Shown here: positions 32,006 to 42,305 of the stretch, piece by piece | Layout: each line of letters opens with the position of its first letter | Position numbering within the stretch: the stretch's first letter is position 1 | NCBI RefSeq assembly: GCF_901709675.1 | Contig: NC_051087.1 | Location: 15,633,067-15,697,066, forward strand | DNA: 64,000 nucleotides | From: Syngnathus acus | Taxonomy: Eukaryota > Chordata > Actinopteri > Syngnathiformes > Syngnathidae | Reading direction: 5' to 3' | Translations under genes and position numbers: made by a program | The notes under the pieces: model-generated | What the model saw: only the letters and a program-made list of their open reading frames with translations | The model's database searches: none | Told to the model about the DNA's origin: nothing

Positions 32006-32390
32006 TAAGCTCCCTGCGCACTGAGGTCCACTTACATTTTGGAAAGTACATCAGGACTTTAAAAATATTTTCTAAATTTTAGCGACGGTTTTGTCACAAT
32101 AATGCGACCAGCACGGTGCAGTTGCGCGGTCAACGACGCGCTACTGTTGCGCGTTCGGCGGTGTGCTGCAGTTGCGTGATCGGACAAAATTAAGCTCCCT
32201 GCGCACTGAGGTCCACTTAAATTTTGGAAAGTACATCAGCACTTTAAAAATATTTTCTAAATTTCAGCGACGGCTCTGTCACAATAATGCGACCAGCGCG
32301 GTGCAGTTGCGCGGTGGGCGACGCGCTACGGTTGCGCGTTCGGCGGTGCGCTGCAGTTGCGCGATCGGACAAATATGCGCAAATGAAAAA
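32006..32390 (+). repeat. ~187-bp tandem duplication in Tigger element
   Basis: A unit beginning attaagctccctgcgcactg occurs at about 32006 and again at about 32193. Each copy contains 'gtacatcagnactttaaaaa' and GC-rich 'gtgcagttgcgcgg' blocks. The composite at 21188 carries only one unit. Confidence 0.85.
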
Positions 32391-33307
32391 ATGCTTCAAA
32401 AAGGCGGGGTTTTTTTTGTCTTGAAACGGATTAAAAAATGTTCCATTATTTGTAATGGGAAAAATAGATTCGGAATTCGACCGATTCGCTTCTCGAACCG
32501 CCTTCTGGAACAGATTGTGGTCAAAAACCAAGGATTGACTGTATTTTTGCTATTCTTGTTAAAATCACACTTACATGTGAACTGGAAATGACAATAATAA
32601 CATAGTGAAAGCCAAATTGAGCAAATAGGCTATTTCAGAAGTGTGTTTCAAACTGGAACCCAGGAAGTAGCTCTCGGTTTAAGAAAGGTTGGTGACCCCT
32701 GTTCTAGAACCACCCGCGATAATCAAAAATCCGCAAAATAGAATTGGTGTATTTATGTATGTATTTATACACTATATTTATAAACCCTCCCCGATACTTC
32801 TACACGCCATAAACCTTTCCCATTCCCTTCATAACCATTCCCACACTGTTCTGGGCATGTATTGTACTTTTACAGTAAATAAAACAACAAACACATAATA
32901 TTGCCACGACTCCCCCGGTCGGTGCTTTTCCCTGACGCGTGGCCGGCTGCCGTGCCTCGTGCACTTGTCCTCAGTCATGTCCACAGTGACGCACATTGCT
33001 CGCAGTTATCAGCGCTCATCGCCGCAACCTATCCCTCATTACCCACTCATCAGAGCAGGTATTTAAACGCTGTTCTCCTGTCACTTATGGTCGAATATTC
33101 TCGCCTCCTGCAATTTTTTTCCCATTGATTTCTTATAAAATCCCACGATATAGTGAAGCCACTAAAGGTGAAGCGCAAAGTGGGATGACTGTATATTACC
33201 CACAATTCATTGCAGTTTGACCAATCTAGTGGGAAACTGGCGACTTTCAGTAAAATTCCTGCCCCTGTGCCAAAAACTATATCTTTTCAAGTGTAAGTAT
33301 CAAATTT

Positions 33308-33612
33308 ACGGAAGAGGATTAGGGCCAGTGAAGAAAAAAAAAAACGAGGGGTGACAGGATTCTGACTTTTTTTAGAATAAAGTCAGAATTCTGAGAATAA
33401 AGTCAGAGAACTTTAAAGTCAGAATTCTGAGAATAAAGTCAGTTAAAGTCAGAATTCTGACTTTATTCTCAGAATTCTGACTTCAGAATTCTGACTTTGA
33501 AGTCGGAATTCTGACTTTATTCTCAGAATTCTGACTTTAAATTCTGAGAAAAAAAGTCAGAATCCTGTCACCCCTCGTTTTTTTTTCTTCACTGGCCCTA
33601 ATCCTCTTCCGT
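33308..33612. repeat. long palindrome with AAAGTCAGAATTCTG units
   Basis: The outer arms, acggaagaggattagggcca and its inverse, bound a 305-bp imperfect palindrome. Its core is a run of aataaagtcagaattctg units in both orientations. No clear target duplication is seen. It is probably a fold-back MITE of unknown family. Confidence 0.75.
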
Positions 33613-33970
33613 TATTCTACACCATTTACTTTATTATTATATTTTATTCTCCTCACTTTTTTGACGCGTTATTCCTTCCATGTAATTCATCCGATTCACT
33701 CCATTCCACTTTTGACGTATTCTAAATATTCACGCTTGCATTTTTCTCATTCCAAAAACTTTCCGTTTTCGCAAAATTCGCTAATTTAAGGCAAATTTTT
33801 CCCCATTCATTCTTAAAGGCACATTCATCATTTCACATTTACATCATTCCAGTTCGAAATTCACATCATTCAGCACATTCAGATAACATTGGGGAAGATT
33901 TTCAACATTCCCAAAATTGCCAAGTTAAAAAATTTCACGTTTTCACGTTTAAAATTTGCGCAAAAGTTCA
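33613..33970. other. AT-rich intergenic, satellite-like
   Basis: The composition resembles the tandem repeat at 35864-36230 (many 'caaaatt' and 'cattca' words). The LTR element probably inserted in that repeat field. Confidence 0.4.
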
Positions 33971-33975
33971 CAAAA

Positions 33976-34340
33976 TGTCACGAACGGAGAGGAATGGAGC
34001 AGGGCGACCAAGTGCAGCTTGGACCAGGGTTTATTGCAGGAACTCAAAAGGACAGACTCGGCAAACTGACGTGGCTTAACAACAAACTAACAGGACTAAC
34101 CGACCAAAACGTGAAACAAAAGACAGGAACCAAACAAACCGCGTGACAGTGAGACATGCATTGTCCACGTCTCGTGCAATGCTCCGACGGCGAGTGACAC
34201 GCAAACAGAACTTAAATACGACACAGGTAACGAGAGGCAGGTGCGTGTGATTACACTAAATCAAGGGCACACAGGAAGGGAGGGGCGAGCACACAGACAC
34301 AGAAACGATGACATCACAAAACTGTGGACGAGGCATGACA
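33976..34340 (-). repeat. LTR (3' copy in minus sense)
   Basis: This is the 365-bp LTR. On the minus strand a TATTTAAG promoter-like box lies near 34210-34220 and an AATAAA near 34030. The purine-rich run just inside the element (about 34341-34355) fits a polypurine tract. Confidence 0.85.
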
Positions 34341-34486
34341 GAACCCCCCCCACAAGGGACGGCTCCCGACGTCCCAAAAACCCAACCCCCCACGGCGGCA
34401 CGCGGGGGGGCGGGGGGGCAGCGCACTAGTCCAGACAACCCTACTGGTTTTCGGAATAGCTTGAACCGCGCACGGCGGCGACTGGG

Positions 34487-35085
34487 GAAACAACCGCACT
34501 CGGGCGGCGACTTGGGGCACAGAACCGCACTCGGGCGGCGACTTGGGGAACCGAATCGCACCGCACTCGGGCGGCGACTTGGGGAACCGAATCGCACCGC
34601 ACTCGGGCGGCGACTTGGGGAACCGAATCGCACCGCACTCGGGCGGCGACTTGGGGAACCGAATCGCACCGCACTCGGGCGGCGACTTGGGGAACCGAAT
34701 CGCACCGCACTCGGGCGGCGACTTGGGGAACCGAATCGCACCGCACTCGGGCGGCGACTTGGGGAACCGAATCGCACCGCACTCGGGCGGCGACTTGGGG
34801 AACCGAACCGCACCGCACTCGGGCGGCGACTTGGGGAACCGAACCGCACCGCACTCGGGCGGCGACGAGGGGAACCGAACCGCACCGCACTCGGGCGGCG
34901 ACGAGGGGAACCGAACCGCACCGCACTCGGGCGGCGACGAGGGGAAACAGAACCGCACTCGGCGGCAACTCGGGGAAACAGAACCGCAATCGGCGGCAAC
35001 TCGGGGAAACAGAACCGCAATCGGCGGCAACTCGGGGAAACAGAACCGCAATCGGCGGCAACTCAGGGACAGAACCGCAAACGGC
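34487..35085. repeat. 36-bp and 31-bp GC-rich tandem repeats
   Basis: About 13 units of 36 bp (accgcactcgggcggcgact core) run to about 34950, followed by about four 31-bp units (gaaccgcaatcggcggcaac core). Because 36 is divisible by three and the unit lacks stops, several frames on both strands are open for more than 750 bp. These low-complexity frames are not supported as genes. It is not a CRISPR array, because there are no unique spacers. Confidence 0.95.
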
Positions 35086-35492
35086 GGCAACTCGGAAAGT
35101 CAGAGCCGCAATCGGCGGCAGTTTGAAGTCCGGACCGCAATCAGCGGCAATTGGAAGGCGGAGCTGTACGCAGCGGCAAGAGTCACCACGCGCTGCAGCA
35201 GTGGGGGTGGGGCCATGGACGATCGCGGGTCCGGCGCAGCTGGCTTGGAGTCGGGCGACGTCAAAGGGCCCTGCGACGCAGGGGTGGAGCCCGATGGCGA
35301 CCGCGAGTCTGATGACGCCGGGAGGCACTCCGATGGCGGCCGCGTGTCCGGCGTCGCGGCAGCGAAGTCCGATGGCGACAGCGGAGCCGATCGCGCTGGT
35401 ACCTGCTCGGCCGATGGGCGTGGATCGGGCGTCGCAGTGGGAGCTGATGGCGGAGGGTCCAAGCGCTGGTCGCTGTGATGGCCGGAGCATTC

Positions 35493-35858
35493 TGTCACGA
35501 ACGGAGAGGAATGGAGCAGGGCGACCAAGTGCAGCTTGGACCAGGGTTTATTGCAGGAACTCAAAAGGACAGACTCGGCAAACTGACGTGGCTTAACAAC
35601 AAACTAACAGGACTAACCGACCAAAACGTGAAACAAAAGACCGGAACCAAACAAACCGCGTGACAGTGAGACATGCATTGTCCACGTCTTGTGCAATGCT
35701 CCGACGGCGAGTGACACGCAAACAGAACTTAAATACGACACAGGTAACGAGAGGCAGGTGCGTGTGATTACACTAATCAAGGGCACACAGGAAAGGAGGG
35801 GCGAGCACACAGACACAGAAACGATGACACATCACAAAACTGTGGACGAGGCATGACA
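35493..35858 (-). repeat. LTR (5' copy in minus sense)
   Basis: This 366-bp copy differs from its partner by a few substitutions and small indels (for example gatgacacatc against gatgacatc). This implies a fairly recent insertion. Confidence 0.85.
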
Positions 35859-35863
35859 CAAAA

Positions 35864-36230
35864 TTTCCTTTTTCACTTCTAATTTCTACCTTTTTCAACC
35901 GATTCAACCCGTTCATCTTTTGCCTACCTATTCCACAACTTCCCACTTACCAAAAATTCAAAATTTTCAATTTTGAAAGTCAGGCCAAATTCTCCAAAAT
36001 TTCGTTTTTCAACTCTAATTTCTACATTTTTCAACCGATTCAACCCGGTCCAATTTTCAACTGTTCATCTTTTGCCTACCTATTCCACAACTTCCCACTT
36101 ACCAAAAATACAAAATTTTCAATTTTGAAATTCACGCCAAATTCTCCAAAATTTCGTTTTTCCCTTCTAATTTCTACATTTTTCAACTAATTCAACCCGT
36201 TCCAACTTTAAACTATAGCTATGCCCAAAT
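35864..36230. repeat. ~130-bp AT-rich tandem repeat
   Basis: Between two and three units contain ctaatttctac, caaccgattcaaccc, cttttgcctacctattccac and ccaaattctccaaaatttcg in the same order. It is possibly the end of a satellite field that also underlies 33613-33970. Confidence 0.75.
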
Positions 36231-36870
36231 ATTTATTCAACCTCTTCACCTTCACACGCATTTTCCCCAGAAATTGCATTGTCTAGTTATTACATATTCT
36301 ATCAAATTTGAAATTTAATTGAATTTACAAATTGTTACCTACTATTTAAAGTCACCTACATATTCTATTGTAGTTGGTTAATTAGCGAACTTGCGCGTCT
36401 GTGCCGTACATCACGCAGAGGCCGAAAATGCGAGCCCCAGCCCGGGTTTTTACTTTACTACTACTTTACTGAAGTTTTAAAATAATTTTAGGTCGCAAAC
36501 TGCCAAAGGTAAGACCAGTTGCCACAATCTTTGATGACGGATTCCAACACAGTTGCGCAAGTCATGCACTATCCAAATCCTCCAGTTTTTGCACGCTTGT
36601 ACCCTGTGCGCTCAAACACTGTGCACTTCTACTGGGTGTGCACATAACTGAGGACCGTAGGGTTTAGTGCAAGTACTGTACTTTGGACAGGGCCTGTGTT
36701 AGGGGCAGAAGCCATGTTTCTTCTACCCCTGTTTTATGGCGGTTGGCAAACAACATGAGGTGCATTACCGACACCTTCTGAAACTGAGTGTGGGTCTGGA
36801 TAATCCTTTCATATGACAAGGTCCTATTGCACCATATCAACTCCTCTTTATAACGTCTCAAGCATTCATG
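36231..36870. other. intergenic, nothing recognised
   Basis: No gene or repeat is supported in this stretch. Confidence 0.45.
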
Positions 36871-36977
36871 GGATGGATGGATGGATGGATGGATGGATGG
36901 ATGGATGGATGGATGGATGGATGGATGGATGGATGGATGGATGGATGGATGGATGGATGGATGGATGGATGGATGGA
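36871..36977. repeat. (GGAT)n microsatellite
   Basis: About 107 bp of pure GGAT repeat. The Met-Asp-Gly-Trp open frame is an artefact of the repeat. Confidence 0.97.
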
Positions 36978-37039
36978 TTTACCATCCGACGGACGGATTA
37001 TAATCCATATTATATATAGATATATCTGATTTGGCACTC

Positions 37040-37341
37040 ATTCGATGATGTCAGCGTGAAAGATTAGTTGAGATTTGGGGCATATCAGTCCAGGCATATC
37101 AGTGCCTGCGTGACAACCTCCATCAAGACACTGAAAATGAGTCTCACAGATGAGTCTTAAAGCATGACAATAACCCAAGTCATACAGCCACAGAAATAAA
37201 GGAGTGGGTCCATAAGAGGCATATGAAAGTCATGGATTGGCCGAGCCAATCTCCTGACCATCCATCCATCCACCCATCCATCCACCCATCCATCCACCCA
37301 TCCATCCACCCATCCATCCATCCACCCATCCATCCACCCAT

Positions 37342-37384
<43 letters not shown>

Positions 37385-37797
37385 TCTATTTTCTGTTCTA
37401 TAAATAGAATGGTGATAGCCGATGCATCAGGTTTCCAAACATCATCCTCAAAATCTCCACGATTTGGAGATGGACAAAATTTATTCCCGTTGTGTGTGCC
37501 AACTCAGTAAGCAACTGCAAGAAATATCTGACTTCTGTGTTTGCCAGCAAGGTTTTTCCCACCAAATATTCAATCATGTTTTGTTAGGGGGTTGAATACT
37601 TACGTATTGCAAATTACGTACATAATGCAAATTCATTTTTATTTTTCATTCGATAATTTTTTCTCGTATGTGTTTTTATAATGTTTCTATCACAGTTAAG
37701 ATGGAGCTGTCATAAAAAATCAGAAACTCTCCATTCATTTTTCAGTATAAAAATTTTGAAAAACAGTGTAGGGATCAAATATTTATATTTTCTACAC
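37040..37797 (+). mobile_element. Tc1-like element, 3' fragment
   Basis: A frame near 37165-37260 reads [20 protein letters not shown], then MDWPSQSPD. These are the second-Asp region and the lead-in to the Glu of Tc1 DD34E transposases. It breaks at a CATC/CCAG microsatellite, after which a non-coding right end with AT-rich terminal repeat runs to about 37797. Confidence 0.75.
37258..37385. repeat. (CATC/CACC)n and (CCAG)n microsatellite
   Basis: Mixed CATCCATCCACC units are followed by about 40 bp of CCAG. The tract lies exactly where the Tc1 coding sequence stops before its DLNPIE motif. Confidence 0.95.
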
Positions 37798-38084
37798 TGT
37801 CATCCTCTAACCCTACTACATTGAGAAGCGGGATTGAGATGGTTTTAAGATGTTTTGTTTTAAGATGCAACAACAGATATATTTGTAGTATAGAAAAATA
37901 AATAAATCAGTTCTCTGTATTGGTCATACAAAACAAGAAATTATCTATTTTCTGTATCGATTGAAAATTTTCACATCATACATCATACAGTTTTCACATC
38001 ACACATCACTAGTAATGACAATTTCTTGAGTACCAAAACTTTCACTGGGCATTCAAGACATGTCAAGGTACCAGTGTGCTAAAT

Positions 38085-38112
38085 ATAAACAAACAAACAA
38101 ACAAACAAACAA
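38085..38112. repeat. (CAAA)n microsatellite
   Basis: A short CAAA tract. Confidence 0.9.
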
Positions 38113-38152
38113 TAAATAATTAGTCTATTGTTATTCTGGAAATTGACTGTTT

Positions 38153-38183
38153 AACCTTTGACCTTTGACCTTTAACCTTTAAC
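38153..38183. promoter_or_regulatory. tandem nuclear-receptor DR1-like half-sites
   Basis: The tract repeats TGACCTT-like units. A perfect direct repeat TGACCT-T-TGACCT occupies 38159-38171 (AGGTCA-A-AGGTCA on the minus strand), with two diverged units (TTAACC) beside it. DR1 sites are known to bind RXR, COUP-TF and HNF4 dimers. It lies about 3 kb beyond the hand2 3' end, so hand2 control is only a possibility. Confidence 0.4.
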
Positions 38184-38399
38184 CCTGACTGGGGTTGGGT
38201 GGCAGGATATATTTTCCTTCCATTTTGGTGTCACTTCAGAATTCAGTTTCGCTGAAAACTTTCATGAACCTAAGCTATGATTGCTCATAAGGGACAACAA
38301 TAAAAAAAAAACAAGGCCAACAACATTGCAAAAAAAAAAAAGGCAACTAGGGGGCTACAAAACATCATTCTGTGCTGCAAGTTTGAGACCCCTGGTTTA

Positions 38400-41264
38400 A
38401 ATATTGAGGAGTAAGGACAACTGAGTTGTTATAAACAGAAATCCAATTTAAAACCCATTTTAAATGGATACAATACACCATTCCCGGCCAAAGACATTGA
38501 TTCCCAACTTTTTTGCTGAGAAACTGAATAAAAATACCCCAAATAAAACAACACACTAGACAAGAGTGAAAATACTCATTTGTTTGTTTTCCATAATAAT
38601 TGTGTAAATTATCCAAAGGCACAACCATCAAATGGAAAAATATTCTGCCAAAGGGGGTCATTCAAAGGTCATGCAAAGGTCCCTGATGCCAGTTCTTGCA
38701 CCAATTTTCTGTTCTGCAGTCTAACTTTAGCCATTATGTCCCACGTCAGTCTTTGTCAGGATATGAAAAAGCCTCTCAAACTTTCCACTTTTTTTTTCTT
38801 GTCTCTCTCCATCAACATACCAACTCGATTGCCAGATAAGCCCTTATCAATAGGTGATTGATTGACAGCTCCATCAGATACAATGATGAGACAACCAGGA
38901 AGCAAATATGTTCTACTTCTAGGTATTCTTGTTGTTTTGAGAGACAGTAGGACATATTCTTAATCAATTCACAGAATATCCAGCAGTTTGGCCAAGAGAA
39001 GGTTATCAAAATGCCTGTCTTTGATTGAGATGCCATATAGTTTATCCAGATGCGCCTGTAAAAGCGAACGCAGCAGTAAATAAGAAATCAAAAACGTTGG
39101 TATAAGAACCACATGATTGGCAGACTATGAAAAAATACTAACCGTCATCCAGTCAAATAAACCTGTTCTTTAAATTACCAGCAGTTGGGCTATAAAATGA
39201 ATATTCATCCGCTTCCTGAATTATCTCAGTTTTGATATAAAAATGGAATGCTAGCTCATTGTGTATAAAGTACTCACAATGCTTCAAACATGAGCCCATT
39301 CACAAATTTACACAACGTTATAATTTGACAAGTAAAGTAACCACTTCAGCCCCTGCACTGATGACACATCATCAGCGGCAAGATTCAAGAATTGAAGTTC
39401 TACAAATCAATGTATGCAATGCTGCAAAAGTACCGCTCGAGCTGTGCCAGATTTAGCTTCTTTTTTTCAGATTTTGACTGTCAGAACTAAAAAATCATAC
39501 AATGTTATAGGATATTTAACATAAGGAGATTTCTTTAGCCCAATAAAATGTATCCGTTATCCATTGCCATTCAACAATCTGCTCAAAGACTTGCTATTGT
39601 TGCGCCATCACTGTGTTTATTCCACGTTTTGTTAGAAACAAATACCTTCTTTCAACCCACATTCTCACAAAGGACAACATGTGAAAACAAAATATAGCAC
39701 TATAAAACATGAAAATGAAACCGTTTCTAAGCACTGTCTGATGGATGTATTCAAAGATGGTATTTCATTTTTTAAATTAATACTTATAAAATCCTACCAC
39801 TAATTTGGCTAAGGACATTCATATAGGTATCATTATGCTGCATATTAACTTTGAACTAAAGATGATAAAGGGGTTCACAAAGCAACCAAACTTTCTAACA
39901 GATGTCGTTAAGACAGATGCTTTAGTTTGGGCGTCTCATTTTTATATTGAAAACAGATCAAGTGTTTTCCAAGATTAACACAAAATGTGAATGATCTTTT
40001 TAATCATGGTGAACCATGGTAATTCTTGACATTGTATAGCTTAATAGCAGCGTAATGAGAGCGCAGGGTTACAAAAGTATATAAAAACCAAAACTGTTAT
40101 TTTATACTGATTCATTTCTGTTTCTACTGACCGACATTTGGCAAATTAGTTATTTTCTATAAGATTCTTTATTCGCCTTGTTTTTTGCAGAGCAAGAATA
40201 TACTACAGCAGCAATTGCATACAAACAGCACTCTTTAAGACAAAAGGGCTGTATTTGTAATAGTGAATTTAAGACTAACATTTTTTACTGAGTAAGAGTA
40301 TACTACAGCAGCAATTGCATGCCAACAGCACTCTTTAAGACAAAAGAGCTATATTTGTGATAGTGAATTTAAGACTTACATTTAAAATGGGAGATGATAT
40401 CTAATAATGCAGTCATGTATGTTGTGTTAATTCAACTTTAAATAAACTGTCATTATAAGGTCTTTAATTCAGTGCTAGCCGTTTTCAGACCCTGCTTTAC
40501 CCTAACGCATGGGTTGAGGATATATAGTACCTGGGATTACATTTCTGCACACTGAAAATACATATAGTAAACATCTTTAGAACTGAGTTTAATAAATACA
40601 ACAACAACAGAAACTCTGCCTTGAAACGAGTAAATCACGGCTCTGGTTATCCTGGGGACGGGAGAAGTGGGTACACGTCATGTGCTCAACACTGCTAACA
40701 CTATTATAAATTGAAACTTTCTTTGTCTGTGGAAATTAATAAATTTGGATTTATTTTCTTTTTTTCTTCTTTTTCTCTCTTTTTGCTAACACCTCGGGCG
40801 CGTTCAGAAATTCGCACCGACGCCAGTGCACGACACTGCGAGTTGGTGTGCTCTGAGAGGAAGACTGCACGGGCTCCGCTTCCATCAATTTCCTAAGGCA
40901 CCAGCACCAGCACACCGTGTCTCCAGTCGGAGCGAGTGTACGCACTGGCAGTCAGTTTTTGGTGCACTCGGAATTTCCGAATGACAAAATCAAGCAACGC
41001 ACTGGATTTCCGAACGGTCAAACTTGAAGGAGGGTTTACTCAATATAGTTAACGTGACGACCACATATCACGCTTGCTCCAAAGTTTTTTTTTTTAAAGC
41101 CTGGTTATAGTACGCACAGTAAAATGTACTTAATAAGAAGCCTTTTCGTGTCCTCACGGTGATGCAATTTTTATTGTTTTAAATCCAAATTTCCTATCTT
41201 TTTTCAAGGCAGGTTTTAACAGTCAAACGGCAGCTAAGGATAAAAAGAGCTCAGATTTCATCAC
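38400..41264. other. TE-poor hand2 downstream DNA
   Basis: I recognise no transposon or gene in nearly 3 kb, apart from one 100-bp tandem duplication. A terminus-like 'gtttgagacccctgg' at about 38380-38396 may be the end of an old hAT element bordering the region. Such a TE-poor stretch next to a developmental regulator is a candidate for cis-regulatory DNA. Confidence 0.45.
40181..40382. repeat. two-copy 100-bp tandem duplication
   Basis: Units at 40181-40280 and 40281-40382 share tatactacagcagcaattg and actctttaagacaaaag with a few substitutions. The period is exactly 100 bp. Confidence 0.88.
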
Positions 41265-42176
41265 TTTCCATGTAAACAGGTGGTGGTTTATTAAATTCAA
41301 AACACAGATTACATTTTATAATTAGCATTATTTACATTCCCACCACGTTCTTCACTTCACAACACGGACACCTTATCATCACAGTGACGTCTCAACATGT
41401 AAACTATATACACCCCAGCCCAGAAAGAGCCAGAGAGACAAAACATTTGCAGGTCGACACTACAACGACACAAACACTGCGGAGTGTACTAAGAAATATT
41501 ATGTCTTTTGGCCTCAGTGGAGTGGCAGTTTGGCTCTTCCAAAAGGCCACATTGCACATAAATACGTATATCGAGTTAAATAAAGCTGCGAGCAAACTGA
41601 CTTCTCATTTGTACAGAATGTGTGGGATTAAATTTGTGGCCCAAAGGACGAGTGGTTCTAATATCTTCAGGTAGTCTACTTGTGTTTATTTTCATTAATT
41701 AAAAGAGAACAAACCTCAAGGGTTTTTTTCTGGCATCCCATGCTGCTAATAAACCATCTATTAAAATTCAGAAAATCGATTGACATGCAGAAACGCTGTC
41801 CACGATTTAACCTCCACAAACCTGACGCGATAATGTAGCCTACTGACATTGGCAATGCAGTCAGTATTACGATGACCATTTAAATATCCCGTTGCAGTGT
41901 TTAGTTTATTTGTTAACTGAGGTAACAATTTAAGGATTTTGCAGGTCGAAAATGATAGCAAACAGCAGGTAACCACCCCTCGACAGGGATAAACCTCCAT
42001 AATTTTCTACCGGGTCTATTTATTCATTTTCCTTGTGAGGAAGGGATGTGTGTGGCCCGAGGTCTATACTGGACAAAAGGCGATGATAATATAATTCATC
42101 TAAGAGCACCATGATCGTCCCGCTGCCGAAGACAGAGCAGAGGGGAACGGGGTGCAATTGACCTTCAGGGTGGAAG
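41265..42176 (-). other. hand2: hand2 3' UTR (predicted)
   Basis: The region downstream of the hand2 stop codon runs about 0.9 kb to a canonical AATAAA on the minus strand at 41292-41287, with cleavage expected 10-30 bases further. The exact end is inferred. The length agrees with the known modest 3' UTR of HAND2 genes. Confidence 0.5.
41287..41292 (-). terminator. hand2: poly(A) signal of hand2
   Basis: AATAAA on the minus strand, about 885 nt after the hand2 stop. It is the most plausible polyadenylation signal, though not the only AT-rich hexamer in the area. Confidence 0.45.
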
Positions 42177-42305
42177 TTACTGCTTGAGTTCCAGAGCCCA
42201 GACGTGCTGGGGCCATCCTGTCCTCCCTTTAGTCTTCTTGTCTCCCAGTGACAATGAGGACGACGACGAGCAAGAAGACGATGACACCATCTTGGGGACA
42301 TCCAC
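42177..42305 (-). CDS. hand2: hand2 exon 2 (C-terminal)
   Basis: The exon encodes 42 residues and a stop, beginning VDVPKMV and ending GWPQHVWALELKQ, the invariant C-terminus of vertebrate HAND2. The acceptor is a pyrimidine-rich stretch ending in CAG at 42306-42308 (minus strand). The phase is 0, so it joins exon 1 directly after Thr205. Between the two conserved parts lies a Ser-rich stretch (SSSSCSSSSSLSL) not seen in mammalian HAND2, where a short NEILKSTVSSN-type segment occupies this place. The conserved DKKTKGRTGWPQ block is intact. Confidence 0.95.
   Translation of the reverse strand: MDVPKMVSSSSCSSSSSLSLGDKKTKGRTGWPQHVWALELKQ

Larger units (their letters stand above)
30789..32541 (+). 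mobile_element. Tigger-like element, third layer
   Basis: The ends cagtcaaacctcggttttcg and aaaccaaggattgactg are flanked by TA at 30787-30788 and 32542-32543. A transposase start, MPLKKASGSSKA, is split by a hAT insertion at codon 4; the remaining frame stops soon after. The right half contains a tandem duplication of about 190 bp. Confidence 0.9.
30661..32701. mobile_element. hAT element, second layer
   Basis: The ends are caggggtcacctacacg and aaggttggtgacccctg, with an exact 8-bp duplication, ttctagaa, at 30653-30660 and 32702-32709. Its own sequence is split by the Tigger-like element 30789-32541. Confidence 0.93.
30622..33191. mobile_element. mariner-like MITE hosting a four-level nest
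   Basis: The ends cagtgatccctcgtttat and gtgggatgactg are flanked by TA at 30620-30621 and 33192-33193. The family is the one at 4564-4893. Its own sequence is only about 530 bp; the rest is the hAT element 30661-32701 and what that contains. Confidence 0.82.
33976..35858 (-). mobile_element. non-autonomous LTR element with tandem-repeat interior
   Basis: Two direct LTRs (33976-34340 and 35493-35858) differ at about five positions. They have TG...CA ends and a 5-bp target duplication, caaaa (33971-33975 and 35859-35863). Minus orientation is favoured by TATTTAAG and AATAAA inside the LTR on that strand, and by a G-rich polypurine run next to the 33976-34340 LTR. The interior has no gag or pol and is mostly 36-bp and 31-bp tandem repeats. 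Confidence 0.88.

Noticed and set aside
34487-35085. CRISPR-like regular repeats
   Set aside because: The units are contiguous with no unique spacers, in a eukaryotic retroelement interior.
34256-35596. Six long overlapping ORFs on both strands
   Set aside because: They result from a 36-bp GC-rich tandem repeat without stops in an LTR element. There is no protein family signal.
38400-42170. A neighbouring gene such as scrg1, sap30 or hmgb2, expected near HAND2 in other vertebrates
   Set aside because: I found no exon with recognisable protein similarity in this stretch. Such genes probably lie outside the window.
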